A DNA stretch of 64,000 nt from Bacteroidota bacterium (GTDB lineage: Bacteria > Bacteroidota > Bacteroidia > 2-12-FULL-35-15). The notes below the pieces were generated by a model, which did no database searches, was not told the DNA's origin, and saw only the letters and a program-made list of their open reading frames with translations. The stretch lies in contig CANJYB010000004.1 in NCBI GenBank assembly GCA_947479085.1, positions 62,001 through 126,000 of the forward strand. Direction: 5' to 3'. Each line of letters opens with the position of its first letter. Position 1 is the first letter of the stretch. Both the position numbers and the translations under genes were made by a program. This document shows positions 18,435-27,203 of this stretch, piece after piece.

Positions 18435-18808
18435 TTCCTATCCTTTCTCTCCATCTTCCCATACTTTATTTCCACTTTCCTATACTTTTTTCAAATTTTC
18501 CTATCCTTTTCGGCAATTCTTCCCTAAGATTTTGATTTTTTCCCAGAAGATTTTGCTTTTTTTCTAGAAGATTTTCATTTTTTCCCAGAAGATTTTGAAA
18601 TTTTCCCAGAAGATTTCCGTTTTTTCCTAGAAGATTTCGATTTTTTCCTAGAAGATTTCGGAAAAAGTATAGGAAGATTTGAAAAAAGTATGGGAAAGTG
18701 AGGAAAAAGGTTAGGGTTTTTGAAAATAAGGTAGGGGTTTTTGAAAAAAAGTATAGGAAGATTATAAAAAAGGTTAGGAAGAAAGGAAAAAAGTATGGGA
18801 ATTTAAAG
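18435..18808. repeat. Array B: 21-nt repeats with an inverted right arm
   Basis: Eleven units start every 21 nt from 18435 to 18645. The first four carry TTCCTATCC or TTCCTATAC cores; the next seven carry TTCCCAGAAGATTTT or TTCCTAGAAGATTT. From about 18660 the motif flips: AAAAAGTATAGGAAG and AAAAAAGTATGGGAA units, spaced 19-23 nt, are the reverse complement of the left-arm units. The locus could fold into a long imperfect hairpin with the AGAAGATTT units in the loop. The irregular spacing on the right breaks reading frames. Confidence 0.85.
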
Positions 18809-19115
18809 AACTACCATAACAAAACTGGTTCTAGCCTGATTTCTTTGGAAAAGAAAAAACAGTACGCTGATTTAACTTATTTGTGATGATAAAACATGAT
18901 TTATGATTCAATGTATGATTAAAGCCTTCGGCAATTATGATATGCGCATTCGAATAACATAGGTTTTTATCATAACTCCAATCGCCTCCCCCAAATCATT
19001 TTTATCATAAATGAAAACATATTTTATCTGCGTACAAAAAAATTTACCTATAAGATTTAGGGCAGAACCTTAAAACTACTGTTAAAAATCATAATTGCCA
19101 TTTATTGTTTTTATC
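18809..19115. other. Intergenic stretch without a recognised gene
   Basis: About 300 bp between array B and the kynA promoter. Frames are broken by stops, and I see no RNA gene or repeat. It is AT-rich and contains several TGATTTATGATT-like words. Confidence 0.5.
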
Positions 19116-19123
19116 TACCTTCG
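19116..19123 (+). promoter_or_regulatory. -7-like box TACCTTCG for kynA
   Basis: A TAnnTTTG variant with TTG at 19095-19097, 18 nt upstream. The leader to the ATG would be about 40 nt and contains an ATTATAATTAATTATT-type dispersed repeat. Confidence 0.5.
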
Positions 19124-19167
19124 CCATCGAATTATAATTAATTATTCATCACTTATAATTTCCAAAA

Positions 19168-20133
19168 ATGGAACTGAAACCTGAAATTATCCACCGCATA
19201 AAACTTCTTGACGCAAAATACCAGGCCATGGGTCAGGATTTATCGTCTTACCTGGATGGTTTGCTTTATGCTGATTACCTTACCTATTGGGATTACATTC
19301 ATCTCGACACCTTGTTGAGTTTGCAAAGTCCAAAGACTAATATACCGGACGAAAAAATATTCATAATGTATCACCAGGTTACGGAATTGTATTTCAAACT
19401 TTGCCTGCACGAATATAATCAGCTGGCGGAAAAGGAAAACCTGGATGTGAAATTCCTTACTGCGCGCATTACCCGCATCAACCGTTATTTTGAAGCCCTC
19501 ATTACTTCCTTCGATATCATGGTGGATGGAATGGACCCTCAGCAGTTTTTAAAATTCCGTATGAGTTTACTGCCCGCAAGTGGTTTTCAGTCGGGACAAT
19601 ACCGGATGATTGAAATTTGTTCTACTACCTTTAAACATCTTGTTGCTAAAGACGTTCGCGAAACATTCAGTGACGATGCCGATGAAAACCAGATAGAAAA
19701 AATGTACGAACACATTTACTGGAAAGCAGGAGCAACGGAACTTTCGAGCGGTAAAAAAACATTAACACTGGTTCAGTTCGAAGAAAAATACCAGGAACAA
19801 TTTATTCAGCTGGCCAAAAAATTCAGAAAAACAAATCTCTTATCACTTTATAAATCATTGCCGGAGGCTGATCAGCAGGATGAAAAACTAAAACTCGCCC
19901 TGCGTCAGATGGATGTGAATGTGAACATTAACTGGCCACTTTCGCATTATAAATCTGCCGTTCGATATTTGCAAAAAGACCCGGAAGACATAGCAGCAAC
20001 AGGCGGAACCAACTGGCAGAAGTACTTGCCTCCCCGTTTTCAGAAAAGAATTTTTTATCCTGAGCTATGGAGTGAAGAAGAAATTGCAGAATGGGGAAAA
20101 GCCTGGGTAAAGACGGTGGTGTTTAATAAATAA
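19168..20133 (+). CDS. kynA: Tryptophan 2,3-dioxygenase (321 aa)
   Basis: A haem enzyme that opens the indole ring of tryptophan to N-formylkynurenine, the first step of the kynurenine pathway. Family marks include LTYWDYIHLDTLLSLQSPK, the haem-proximal-region FIMYHQVTELYFKLCLHE and FQSGQYRMIE. Length is slightly above the usual 280-300. Later enzymes of the pathway lie at 32859 (kynureninase) and 34915 (kynurenine monooxygenase) rather than adjacent. It is convergent with the DAHP synthase gene with a 1-bp gap. Confidence 0.95.
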   Translation: MELKPEIIHRIKLLDAKYQAMGQDLSSYLDGLLYADYLTYWDYIHLDTLLSLQSPKTNIPDEKIFIMYHQVTELYFKLCLHEYNQLAEKENLDVKFLTARITRINRYFEALITSFDIMVDGMDPQQFLKFRMSLLPASGFQSGQYRMIEICSTTFKHLVAKDVRETFSDDADENQIEKMYEHIYWKAGATELSSGKKTLTLVQFEEKYQEQFIQLAKKFRKTNLLSLYKSLPEADQQDEKLKLALRQMDVNVNINWPLSHYKSAVRYLQKDPEDIAATGGTNWQKYLPPRFQKRIFYPELWSEEEIAEWGKAWVKTVVFNK

Positions 20134-20134
20134 A

Positions 20135-21235
20135 CTATTTCTTAGTCGTTTTATTCATCACTTCCGTTTGCCTGCGGATGGATTCATCATTTATCAATTG
20201 ATAAATTCCTTTTACAAATTCTTTAGGAAGTCCTATCTGAGTCCCGCTCTCAATGCCCGACTCAATCAACCTTTTCCAGTGAGATACCTGCAGAATGGTA
20301 ATATTGTTTTCTTTTTTATATTCTCCTATCTGTGCCGAAACCGCCATGCGTTTGGCTAATATTTCCAGCAGTTCATTATCTAATTTTGTAATAATAAGGC
20401 GGAGTTCTTCCAGTTTGGTTTGCAGTTCAATGTTTTCGGTAGAGGAAGAACGAATCTGAAGATCATCTATTATTTGTTTTAACTCCAGGGGAGTTACCTG
20501 CTGTTTTGCATCACTCAATGCTTCGGCCGGTCGGCAATGGGTTTCAATTAATAATCCATCCATATCCATATCCATTGCTTTTTGTGAAATGTAAGGGATA
20601 AGTTCGGGCGTTCCGGCTATGTGCGAAGGGTCGCAAATAACAGGTAAAGCAGGGCATGCGGTTTTTAAATCAATGGCAAGTTCCCATTTGGGAGAATTAC
20701 GGAAAGGGCCATTATCATAAGATTGGAACCCACGGTGAATAGCAACTATTTTAGTGATACCTGCATTATTTACTCTTTCCAATGCTCCTGCCCACAATTG
20801 CAAATCAGGATAAATCGGGTTTTTTACAAATACCGGAATATCCACTCCTTTCAGTGCATCTGCTATTTCCTGAACTGAAAACGGGTTAACAGTAGTTCTG
20901 GCCCCTATCCAAAGTATGTCAATACCATGTTTCAGGCATTCTTCCACATGAGCTGCTGTGGCTACTTCGGTAGAGGTAAGCAATCCGGTTTGTTGTTTTA
21001 CCAACTGCATCCATTTTAAACCGATATTACCAATCCCTTCAAAGGTATTAGGTCGTGTTCTTGGTTTCCAGATGCCTGCACGGAAAATACTATGCGGATA
21101 AAAAGCAGCAATTTGTTTTGCTGTAGTCAGCATTTGTTCTTCGCTTTCGGCACTGCAGGGCCCTGCTATAAGCATTGGCTTTATGAAATGGGGAAACCAT
21201 TCTTTTAACGGGGTTATGTTTAGTTCGAGTTTCAA
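20135..21235 (-). CDS. Bifunctional DAHP synthase - chorismate mutase (366 aa)
   Basis: The N-terminal domain (about 1-265) is a class I, KDO8P/DAHP-type aldolase with MLIAGPCSAES, IWKPRTRPNTFEG and ICDPSHIAG; it joins PEP and erythrose-4-phosphate to start the shikimate pathway. The C-terminal domain (about 280-360) is an AroQ chorismate mutase (LRLIITKLDNELLEILAKRM, with an Arg early in helix 1). This fusion is common in Bacteroidota and lets prephenate feed back on the pathway. It faces tryptophan degradation tail to tail. Confidence 0.93.
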   Translation of the reverse strand: MKLELNITPLKEWFPHFIKPMLIAGPCSAESEEQMLTTAKQIAAFYPHSIFRAGIWKPRTRPNTFEGIGNIGLKWMQLVKQQTGLLTSTEVATAAHVEECLKHGIDILWIGARTTVNPFSVQEIADALKGVDIPVFVKNPIYPDLQLWAGALERVNNAGITKIVAIHRGFQSYDNGPFRNSPKWELAIDLKTACPALPVICDPSHIAGTPELIPYISQKAMDMDMDGLLIETHCRPAEALSDAKQQVTPLELKQIIDDLQIRSSSTENIELQTKLEELRLIITKLDNELLEILAKRMAVSAQIGEYKKENNITILQVSHWKRLIESGIESGTQIGLPKEFVKGIYQLINDESIRRQTEVMNKTTKK

Positions 21236-21237
21236 AT

Positions 21238-21325
21238 TAATTATGAATTATAAATTATGAATGCTAAATGTTTTGAGTAGTAAACATACGGCATTCATAA
21301 TTCATAATTTATCATTTATAATTTC
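21238..21325. repeat. Imperfect inverted repeat built from ATTATGAATTATAAATTATG
   Basis: The left arm ATTATGAATTATAAATTATG runs on into AATGC, and the right arm is GCATTCATAATTCATAATTT. It fills the gap between two same-strand genes. Related words occur at 19131, 43203 and 45166, so this is a dispersed repeat family. Confidence 0.65.
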
Positions 21326-21329
21326 TGAA

Positions 21330-22307
21330 TTACCACCCCAATATCCATGCAAACATTAGCGGTGCTACTATAGTAGCATCGCTTTCTACAATAAATTTAG
21401 GAGTATGAATATCTAATTTTCCCCAGGTAATCTTTTCATTCGGAACAGCTCCTGAATATGAACCATAGCTGGTAGTACTATCAGAAATCTGGCAGAAATA
21501 ACTCCAGAATGGAACATCGTGCATTTCCATATCCTGGTATAACATAGGCACCACGCATATCGGGAAATCTCCGGCAATACCTCCACCAATCTGGAAGAAA
21601 CCGATGCCTTTTCCACCTGAGTTTTTAGGATACCAATCGGCCAGCCAGGCCATGTATTCAATACCCGATTTCATGGTAGAGGCTTTTATTTCTTTTTTAA
21701 TAACGTATGAAGTAAAAATATTTCCCATGGTGCTGTCTTCCCAGCCCGGAACCACCATTGGCAGGTTACGTTCGGCAGCAGCCAGCATCCAGCTGTCTTT
21801 AGGGTCTATTTCGTAATATTGTTCCAGTTCTCCGCTCAATAAAATTTTGAACATGTATTCGTGCGGAAAGTATCTTTCGCCTTTCTCATCAGCGTCTTTC
21901 CATATTTTATGGATGTGTTTCTGTAATCTTCTAAATGCTTCCTCTTCAGGAATGCAGGTATCTGTTACCCGGTTGTAGTGGTTTTCAAGCAAATCCCATT
22001 CTTCCTGCGGAGATAAATCCCTGTAATTAGGCACTCTTTTATAATGCGAATGTGCCACAAGGTTCATAATATCTTCTTCCAGGTTAGCACCTGTGCAGGA
22101 AATAATGTCCACTTTTCCCTGGCGAATCATTTCGGCCAACGACTTACCAAGCTCGGCAGTACTCATAGCTCCGGCAAGCGTTACCATCATTTTCCCTCCT
22201 TCGGTAAGGTGAGTTTCGTATCCTTTGGCAGCATCCACAAGGGCAGCCGAATTAAAATGTTTGTAGTGTTTTTCTATAAACTGGGAAACAGGTCCTTTAG
22301 TATTCAT
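21330..22307 (-). CDS. Deoxyhypusine synthase-family protein (325 aa)
   Basis: An NAD-dependent aminobutyl-transferase fold. Visible marks are DIISCTGANLEEDIMN, HYKRVPNYRDLS, and a C-terminal KFIVESDATIVAPLMFAW preceded by GSYSGAVPNEKITWGKL, near where the catalytic lysine lies in the family. Bacteria lack eIF5A, so hypusine formation is not expected; bacterial members are thought to act on polyamines (homospermidine synthase-like), which is inference here. The start at MNTKGPVSQF is chosen because a TACTTTTG -7 box lies at 22335-22342. Confidence 0.85.
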   Translation of the reverse strand: MNTKGPVSQFIEKHYKHFNSAALVDAAKGYETHLTEGGKMMVTLAGAMSTAELGKSLAEMIRQGKVDIISCTGANLEEDIMNLVAHSHYKRVPNYRDLSPQEEWDLLENHYNRVTDTCIPEEEAFRRLQKHIHKIWKDADEKGERYFPHEYMFKILLSGELEQYYEIDPKDSWMLAAAERNLPMVVPGWEDSTMGNIFTSYVIKKEIKASTMKSGIEYMAWLADWYPKNSGGKGIGFFQIGGGIAGDFPICVVPMLYQDMEMHDVPFWSYFCQISDSTTSYGSYSGAVPNEKITWGKLDIHTPKFIVESDATIVAPLMFAWILGW

Positions 22308-22334
22308 TATATATGTGTTTTTAAAATTGAGGTG

Positions 22335-22342
22335 CAAAAGTA
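22335..22342 (-). promoter_or_regulatory. -7 box TACTTTTG for the deoxyhypusine synthase-like gene
   Basis: An exact TAnnTTTG match on the reverse strand, about 28 nt before the ATG at 22307. Confidence 0.6.
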
Positions 22343-22477
22343 GAAATAATTTGATGAAGTGCTAATCCTAATCTCAGCAATGGGTTAATACCTAATATAT
22401 ACAGCTCTTTTCATTATGCCTTTGTTATCATTTCCTTACCTTATCATTATATGTTGATTAAAATTGAAAACAGGGTA

Positions 22478-22507
22478 TTGCCATGCTGCAAAAAAACAAT
22501 ACATTTG
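22478..22507 (+). promoter_or_regulatory. Near-consensus Bacteroidota promoter: TTG-N19-TACATTTG
   Basis: TTG at 22478-22480 and TACATTTG at 22500-22507 are separated by exactly 19 nt, the canonical spacing. The leader to the ATG at 22611 would be about 97 nt, the longest in this window for a well-supported promoter. Confidence 0.75.
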
Positions 22508-22610
22508 CGTTGAAATTAACAAGGCGAACACCCTACAATCCCAAAATAATACGGGATGAAACCGCCCTCAATCAACAACAAAACAAATTTTTAAAATTAA
22601 ATTAAAGCAA

Positions 22611-23582
22611 ATGAAAAAACTATTACTATCTGTATTTGCGCTTAGCGCATACCTTACTGTTAACGCACAGTGTAGCGACATCTTCATTTCCGAATACGTG
22701 GAAGGAAGCAACAACAATAAGGCAATTGAATTATACAATCCTACTCCCAATGCTATTGCGTTAAACAATAACTACAGGATGATTCGTTACAACAACGGTA
22801 CTACTGCTGCTGCAGGAGAAGCCAATGCTCAGGCACAAATTAATCTTGGAACTCACGTTATGGCTCCTTACAGCACCTGGGTGATAGTTATTGACAGAAG
22901 AGATACTACTCAAACAACAGGAACAGATATTGTAGTTGCTGCAGGACTAAGAGCTATTGCCGACACCTTTTTGTGCAACAATTACAACACCAGCTATACC
23001 ATGAACTTTAATGGTAACGATGCTATCTCTGTTCAAAAAACAGCTGATGGCGGTGCTACCTGGAGTTATGTGGATATTTTTGGCATGATGGGCGACCTTG
23101 CTATGCTCCCTGGCCTGTCTCCATCTTGGAGCGACCAATATCCTTACGATGGAACTGTAGGTGCTTGGTGGACATTAGACCACACATTGATTCGTAAAGC
23201 AAGTGTTACTCACGGGGTAACTTCTAACCCTTCGCCTGAGTTTAATGTTACTACAGAGTACGACTCTTTACCTGAAAACACATGGACCAATTTACATATC
23301 CACAACTGCGTTTGTGCTACAGGAATTGACGAAGTTACTAATTCGGTTAATATGAATGTGTATCCAAACCCGGCTAACAGCAATTACACCATGCTATCCG
23401 CAGGAGAAGCCATAGAAAAAGTAGAAGTTTACAATGTAATTGGCGATAATGTAATGAACAAAGTTGGAAACAAAAACACTAAAATGGTGATTGAAACCTC
23501 TGCCTTAACCAAAGGTATTTATTTTGTAAAAGCATATTTTGCAAATAACAAAGTAACCACGGTAAAACTCTCCGTACAATAA
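22611..23582 (+). CDS. Secreted lamin-tail-domain protein with T9SS sorting signal (323 aa)
   Basis: A signal peptide ends at NAQ (residue 20). The lamin tail domain follows directly (about 21-200), with FISEYVEGSNNNKAIELYNP and NGNDAISVQK, the usual pattern in secreted Bacteroidota nucleases and adhesins. There is no nuclease domain here. The C-terminus (about 240-323) is a T9SS sorting domain starting MNVYPNP and ending KLSVQ. Role unknown; probably cell-surface or extracellular. Confidence 0.87.
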   Translation: MKKLLLSVFALSAYLTVNAQCSDIFISEYVEGSNNNKAIELYNPTPNAIALNNNYRMIRYNNGTTAAAGEANAQAQINLGTHVMAPYSTWVIVIDRRDTTQTTGTDIVVAAGLRAIADTFLCNNYNTSYTMNFNGNDAISVQKTADGGATWSYVDIFGMMGDLAMLPGLSPSWSDQYPYDGTVGAWWTLDHTLIRKASVTHGVTSNPSPEFNVTTEYDSLPENTWTNLHIHNCVCATGIDEVTNSVNMNVYPNPANSNYTMLSAGEAIEKVEVYNVIGDNVMNKVGNKNTKMVIETSALTKGIYFVKAYFANNKVTTVKLSVQ

Positions 23583-23589
23583 TTTACCC

Positions 23590-23622
23590 ACCTGACAGGT
23601 TACAATAACCTGTCAGGTTTTT
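23590..23622 (+). terminator. Terminator with ACCTGACAGGTT stem
   Basis: ACCTGACAGGTT pairs with AACCTGTCAGGT around a 5-nt loop and is followed by T residues. The stem contains the CCTGTCAGG core seen at 1964 and 43239. Confidence 0.85.
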
Positions 23623-23633
23623 ATTTTTCCTAT

Positions 23634-26447
23634 ATGAATCGTATTTTCTCCCTTCTTTTTTTTCTATTCACTACATCTCTTATCGCTCAAAATGGTGAAA
23701 TAAAAGGAACCATTAAAGATGTTACCACTGGCGAAACGGTGGTGGGTGCAACTGTTATGTACGCTCCAGGCAAAGGAACGCTAACCGACATTAATGGTAA
23801 TTTTTCCATCAAGATAGATTCGGCCGGAACCTATAACCTTATCATTTCCTATGTAGGATTTGAGGCACAAAAAATGAACGTTAAGGTGGGGGACAAACCG
23901 GTAGTAGTTAATTTCGACTTAAAGCAAAATGCGCTGGAAGAAGTGGAAGTGGTGGCTGATGTGGCCAAAACCAGAGAAACCCCAATAGCATTTTCCAATG
24001 TATCCACAAAACAAATTCAAGAAGAATTAGGCACTAAAGATTTGCCGATGGTATTGAATACCACTCCTGGAGCCTATGCGACCGAGCAGGGAGGAGGAAG
24101 CGGTGATGCTCGTATCAACATTAGAGGATTTGACCAACGATACGTAGCCGTGATGGTAGACGGAGTGCCTGTGAACGATATGGAAAACGGAGCTGTTTAT
24201 TGGAGTAACTGGGATGGATTGGGTGACATAACCAGAAGTATGCAAGTACAAAGAGGATTGGGAGCTTCCAAACTTGCTATTCCTTCAGTTGGAGGTACCA
24301 TAAATATTATCACCAAAGGTATTGACCAAAAGATGGGAGCCCAAATAAAACAAGAGATAAATGATTTCGGTTTATACAAGACATCTTTTGGTTTCAATTC
24401 GGGGAATTTGAAAGGCGATTGGGGCATTACTATGGGTGGCTCACATAAATGGGGAGACCAATGGGCGGATGGAACTTTTACTGACGCTTATTCTTATTTT
24501 ATCAAAGTTCAAAAACGATTTAAAAAACATTTGTTCAGTATCAGCGCTAATGGAGCGCCTCAAAAGCATGGTCAGCGATTAGACCGATTACCGATAGCTG
24601 TTTATAGTAAATCATTTGCTGAAAAACTAGGAATCAATGCTGATTCTGTTTACTCACATTCTCCGAGCTATAATGTTGCTCATACCGAAAGAGGATTAAC
24701 ATATAACCCAAACTGGGGAATGCTGAATGGAGAAGCTTTTAATGAAAGAGTTAATTACTTTCACAAACCAGCATTCAACTTATCACACTTTTGGTCACCA
24801 AACGAAAAAGTAACTCTTTCTAATGTGGTATATCTCTCAATAGGTAAAGGAGGAGGGACAGGTATGAAGACAACTCTTACCAACCACGATTCTGTGGATG
24901 GCTTATTACCTTTTCAAGGTGTATATCAAATAAATACTACCACACTGCCGAATAGCACTTATAGTAGTACGGAACGCGCTTCTTCCAATTACCTAAGGGC
25001 ATCCATTAACAATCATATATGGTATGGCATCATTTCTACCCTAAATTACAAAGTTAATTCTTCTCTTTCAACATTATTTGGTTTGGATTTACGCTCCTAT
25101 AAAGGAACTCATTACCAAACGCCATATGACTTGATGGGAGGAGATTTTGTAATAGATGTATCGGATAAAAACCAACCCACACCATCTTATGTTGGGGATC
25201 CTAATTGGCAAATCAGGATGAAACGAGTGGGAGATAAAACTAGTTATTACAACGATTCAAAAGTAATGTGGGGAGGCTTTTTTGCCCAAATTGAATACAA
25301 AAAAAATAAATGGAGCATGTTTGGAACTTTTTCTATTTCCGAAACAGGCTATCAACGTATAGATTATTTTAAAAAGAAAGATTTAATATTTGATAACAAT
25401 TCTTACGCCCAAATAGTAGGCTATGGAGATGCTGTTTATTACAATGGTTCAGAATATTTATTTGCTGCAAATGGTTCTGCCGCGAACAGTGTAAGTATTA
25501 ACGGGGATACCACTTTTGTAGGCAACAAGTACATTCTGAATGCCAAAAAATATACAAATGAATCACCAGAGGCTCGATATTCTACCACCGGTAAAAAATG
25601 GTTTTTAGGATATACTGTAAAAGGAGGGGCGAATTACAATATCAACGATCACCATAATGTATTTATAAATTTGGGTTATCTTAATATGGCTCCTCTGATG
25701 AGTACTGTTTTTGATATCAATAATCAAGAATATATTAACATTCAAAACCAAAAAGTATACGCGATAGAAGGGGGATATGGATTTAAGCATCAAAAATTTG
25801 CTGCTAATGTTAACTTATATTATACCATTTGGAAAAATAAACCATCAAGTGGTACAAAGAACATTGGAGGGGACACCTATTATTACAATATACTTGGCTT
25901 AAATGCACTTCATGAAGGAGTTGAAATAGATTTAGTTTATAAATTCAATAAAAAGTTAGAGGTTGAAGGTATTGCTTCTTTGGGTGATTGGAGAAATACT
26001 TCGGGTTCAACAGTTGAAGTAACAGATGAAAATGGGAAACTTGTCGAAAAAGTTGATTTTAGTGCTATTAATGTGCATGTGAGTGATGCAGCACAAACAC
26101 AATTGGGAGGCAGCTTGAGGTATACTGTAATTAAAGGTTTATATATCAAACCTCGCTTTACCTATTTTTCACGCCACTATGCATTTATGAATCCAACCAA
26201 TTTAACAGGACTTGATAAAGACAGAGAATCATGGAAAATTCCGGCTTATAGCGTTCTTGATCTGTTTGCAGGTTATAATTTTGATTATTGGAAAATGAAA
26301 TTCGGAATAACAGCAGGAATGTCAAATGTTCTCAATTCGACCTATATAACCGATGCTCAAAACGGGACTGATTTTAACGCCACATCAGCCCTAGTTTTTA
26401 TGGGTAGTGGAAGAAGAATGATTGTGGGACTTAAAATAGGTTTTTAG
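23634..26447 (+). CDS. SusC-like TonB-dependent receptor with carboxypeptidase-like N-domain (937 aa)
   Basis: An outer-membrane importer. A signal peptide (1-18, LIAQ) is followed by a carboxypeptidase-regulatory-like beta-sandwich (about 20-100: GEIKGTIKDVTTGETVVGATV, ILISYVGFE-like), a plug domain (NIRGFDQRYVAVMVDGVPVND, SVGGTINIITKG) and a long beta barrel. No SusD-like lipoprotein gene follows, so the ligand is not necessarily a glycan. It lies directly after a terminator, with no own consensus promoter visible in the 50-bp gap. Downstream is array C. Confidence 0.92.
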   Translation: MNRIFSLLFFLFTTSLIAQNGEIKGTIKDVTTGETVVGATVMYAPGKGTLTDINGNFSIKIDSAGTYNLIISYVGFEAQKMNVKVGDKPVVVNFDLKQNALEEVEVVADVAKTRETPIAFSNVSTKQIQEELGTKDLPMVLNTTPGAYATEQGGGSGDARINIRGFDQRYVAVMVDGVPVNDMENGAVYWSNWDGLGDITRSMQVQRGLGASKLAIPSVGGTINIITKGIDQKMGAQIKQEINDFGLYKTSFGFNSGNLKGDWGITMGGSHKWGDQWADGTFTDAYSYFIKVQKRFKKHLFSISANGAPQKHGQRLDRLPIAVYSKSFAEKLGINADSVYSHSPSYNVAHTERGLTYNPNWGMLNGEAFNERVNYFHKPAFNLSHFWSPNEKVTLSNVVYLSIGKGGGTGMKTTLTNHDSVDGLLPFQGVYQINTTTLPNSTYSSTERASSNYLRASINNHIWYGIISTLNYKVNSSLSTLFGLDLRSYKGTHYQTPYDLMGGDFVIDVSDKNQPTPSYVGDPNWQIRMKRVGDKTSYYNDSKVMWGGFFAQIEYKKNKWSMFGTFSISETGYQRIDYFKKKDLIFDNNSYAQIVGYGDAVYYNGSEYLFAANGSAANSVSINGDTTFVGNKYILNAKKYTNESPEARYSTTGKKWFLGYTVKGGANYNINDHHNVFINLGYLNMAPLMSTVFDINNQEYINIQNQKVYAIEGGYGFKHQKFAANVNLYYTIWKNKPSSGTKNIGGDTYYYNILGLNALHEGVEIDLVYKFNKKLEVEGIASLGDWRNTSGSTVEVTDENGKLVEKVDFSAINVHVSDAAQTQLGGSLRYTVIKGLYIKPRFTYFSRHYAFMNPTNLTGLDKDRESWKIPAYSVLDLFAGYNFDYWKMKFGITAGMSNVLNSTYITDAQNGTDFNATSALVFMGSGRRMIVGLKIGF

Positions 26448-26617
26448 GATTGCTTTCAATCGTTCAATAAATCGCTAGTCATTTTGTAGGGAGTTTGAAT
26501 TTTACAAAATTAAATAGCATTCGTTCTTTCTTTTCTTTAAACCATTTCGAAAAAAATGGAACTTGAATTTAGTTTCAGGTTAAGTTTCTTTCGGGAAACA
26601 CAATTTGTTCGAAGGAA

Positions 26618-26935
26618 CAAGTGACCTATTTTTTTCCAGACGTAGGTTGACAGGTCTGGCAAGTGAACTATTTTTTTCCAGACATGGGTTGACAGGTCTG
26701 ACAAGTGAACTATTTTTTTCCAGACGTAGGTTGACAGGTCTGACAAGTGACCTATTTTTTTCCAGACGTAGGTTGACAGGTCTGGCAAGTGAACTATTTT
26801 TTTCCAGACATGGGTTGACAGGTCTGACAAGTGAACTATTTTTTTCCAGACGTAGGTTGTCCGTTCTGACAAGTGACCTATTTTTTTCCAGACATAGGTT
26901 GGCAGTTCTCACAAGTGACCTATTTTTTTCCAGTC
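26618..26935. repeat. Array C: 42-nt (2 x 21) tandem repeat, 7.5 units, with 126-nt higher order
   Basis: Units start at 26618, 26660, 26702, 26744, 26786, 26828 and 26870, all exactly 42 nt, with a half unit from 26912. Each contains CAAGTGAMCTATTTTTTT and CCAGAC...GTCTGG, a 6-bp dyad. Units 1-3 differ from each other (GACC/CGTAGG, GAAC/CATGGG, GAAC/CGTAGG) and units 4-6 repeat that order, a 126-nt duplication. The last two units are the most diverged. A 184-codon forward frame crosses it but is not called. Confidence 0.95.
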
Positions 26936-27203
26936 GCCAAATGGCAATGCTAACAACCAGCATTTTATACAAAAAATGGAAAATTTGGCAGAAAACAAAG
27001 AACGGAACACTTGTACTGCAAAAATGTCAGTTTGGAACAAGGCTCAAAGAAGTAAAAAAGGGAAATTCTTCCCTCCTTTTTCCCTTCGGGAGAAAAAAGA
27101 AAAAGAAGGCGATGGACAAAAAAGTGGTACTTTGGTCCGAAATTAAAAAAAGCAAATAACCAATCAGTGAATAAATAATTAACAAAAAACAATTAAACAA
27201 AAA
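26936..27203. other. Intergenic region between array C and the endonuclease gene
   Basis: A purine-rich forward strand (AAAAAGGGAAATTC..., AGAAAAAAGAAAAAGAAGG) with an imperfect TTCCCTCCTTTTTCCCTTCGGGAG-like centre. I see no gene, terminator or clear promoter. Confidence 0.4.

Noticed and set aside
22343-22611. A riboswitch in the roughly 97-nt leader of the lamin-tail gene
   Set aside because: The ACCCTACAATCCC...GGGATGAAACCGCCC words hint at pairing, but I could match no known riboswitch core.
26605-27159. A 184-codon forward ORF across array C made of 14-residue repeats
   Set aside because: A 42-nt period keeps every frame without a stop in the unit open, so length is no evidence. There is no promoter or start context, the reverse strand is also open in two frames, and the other arrays contain frame-breaking units.
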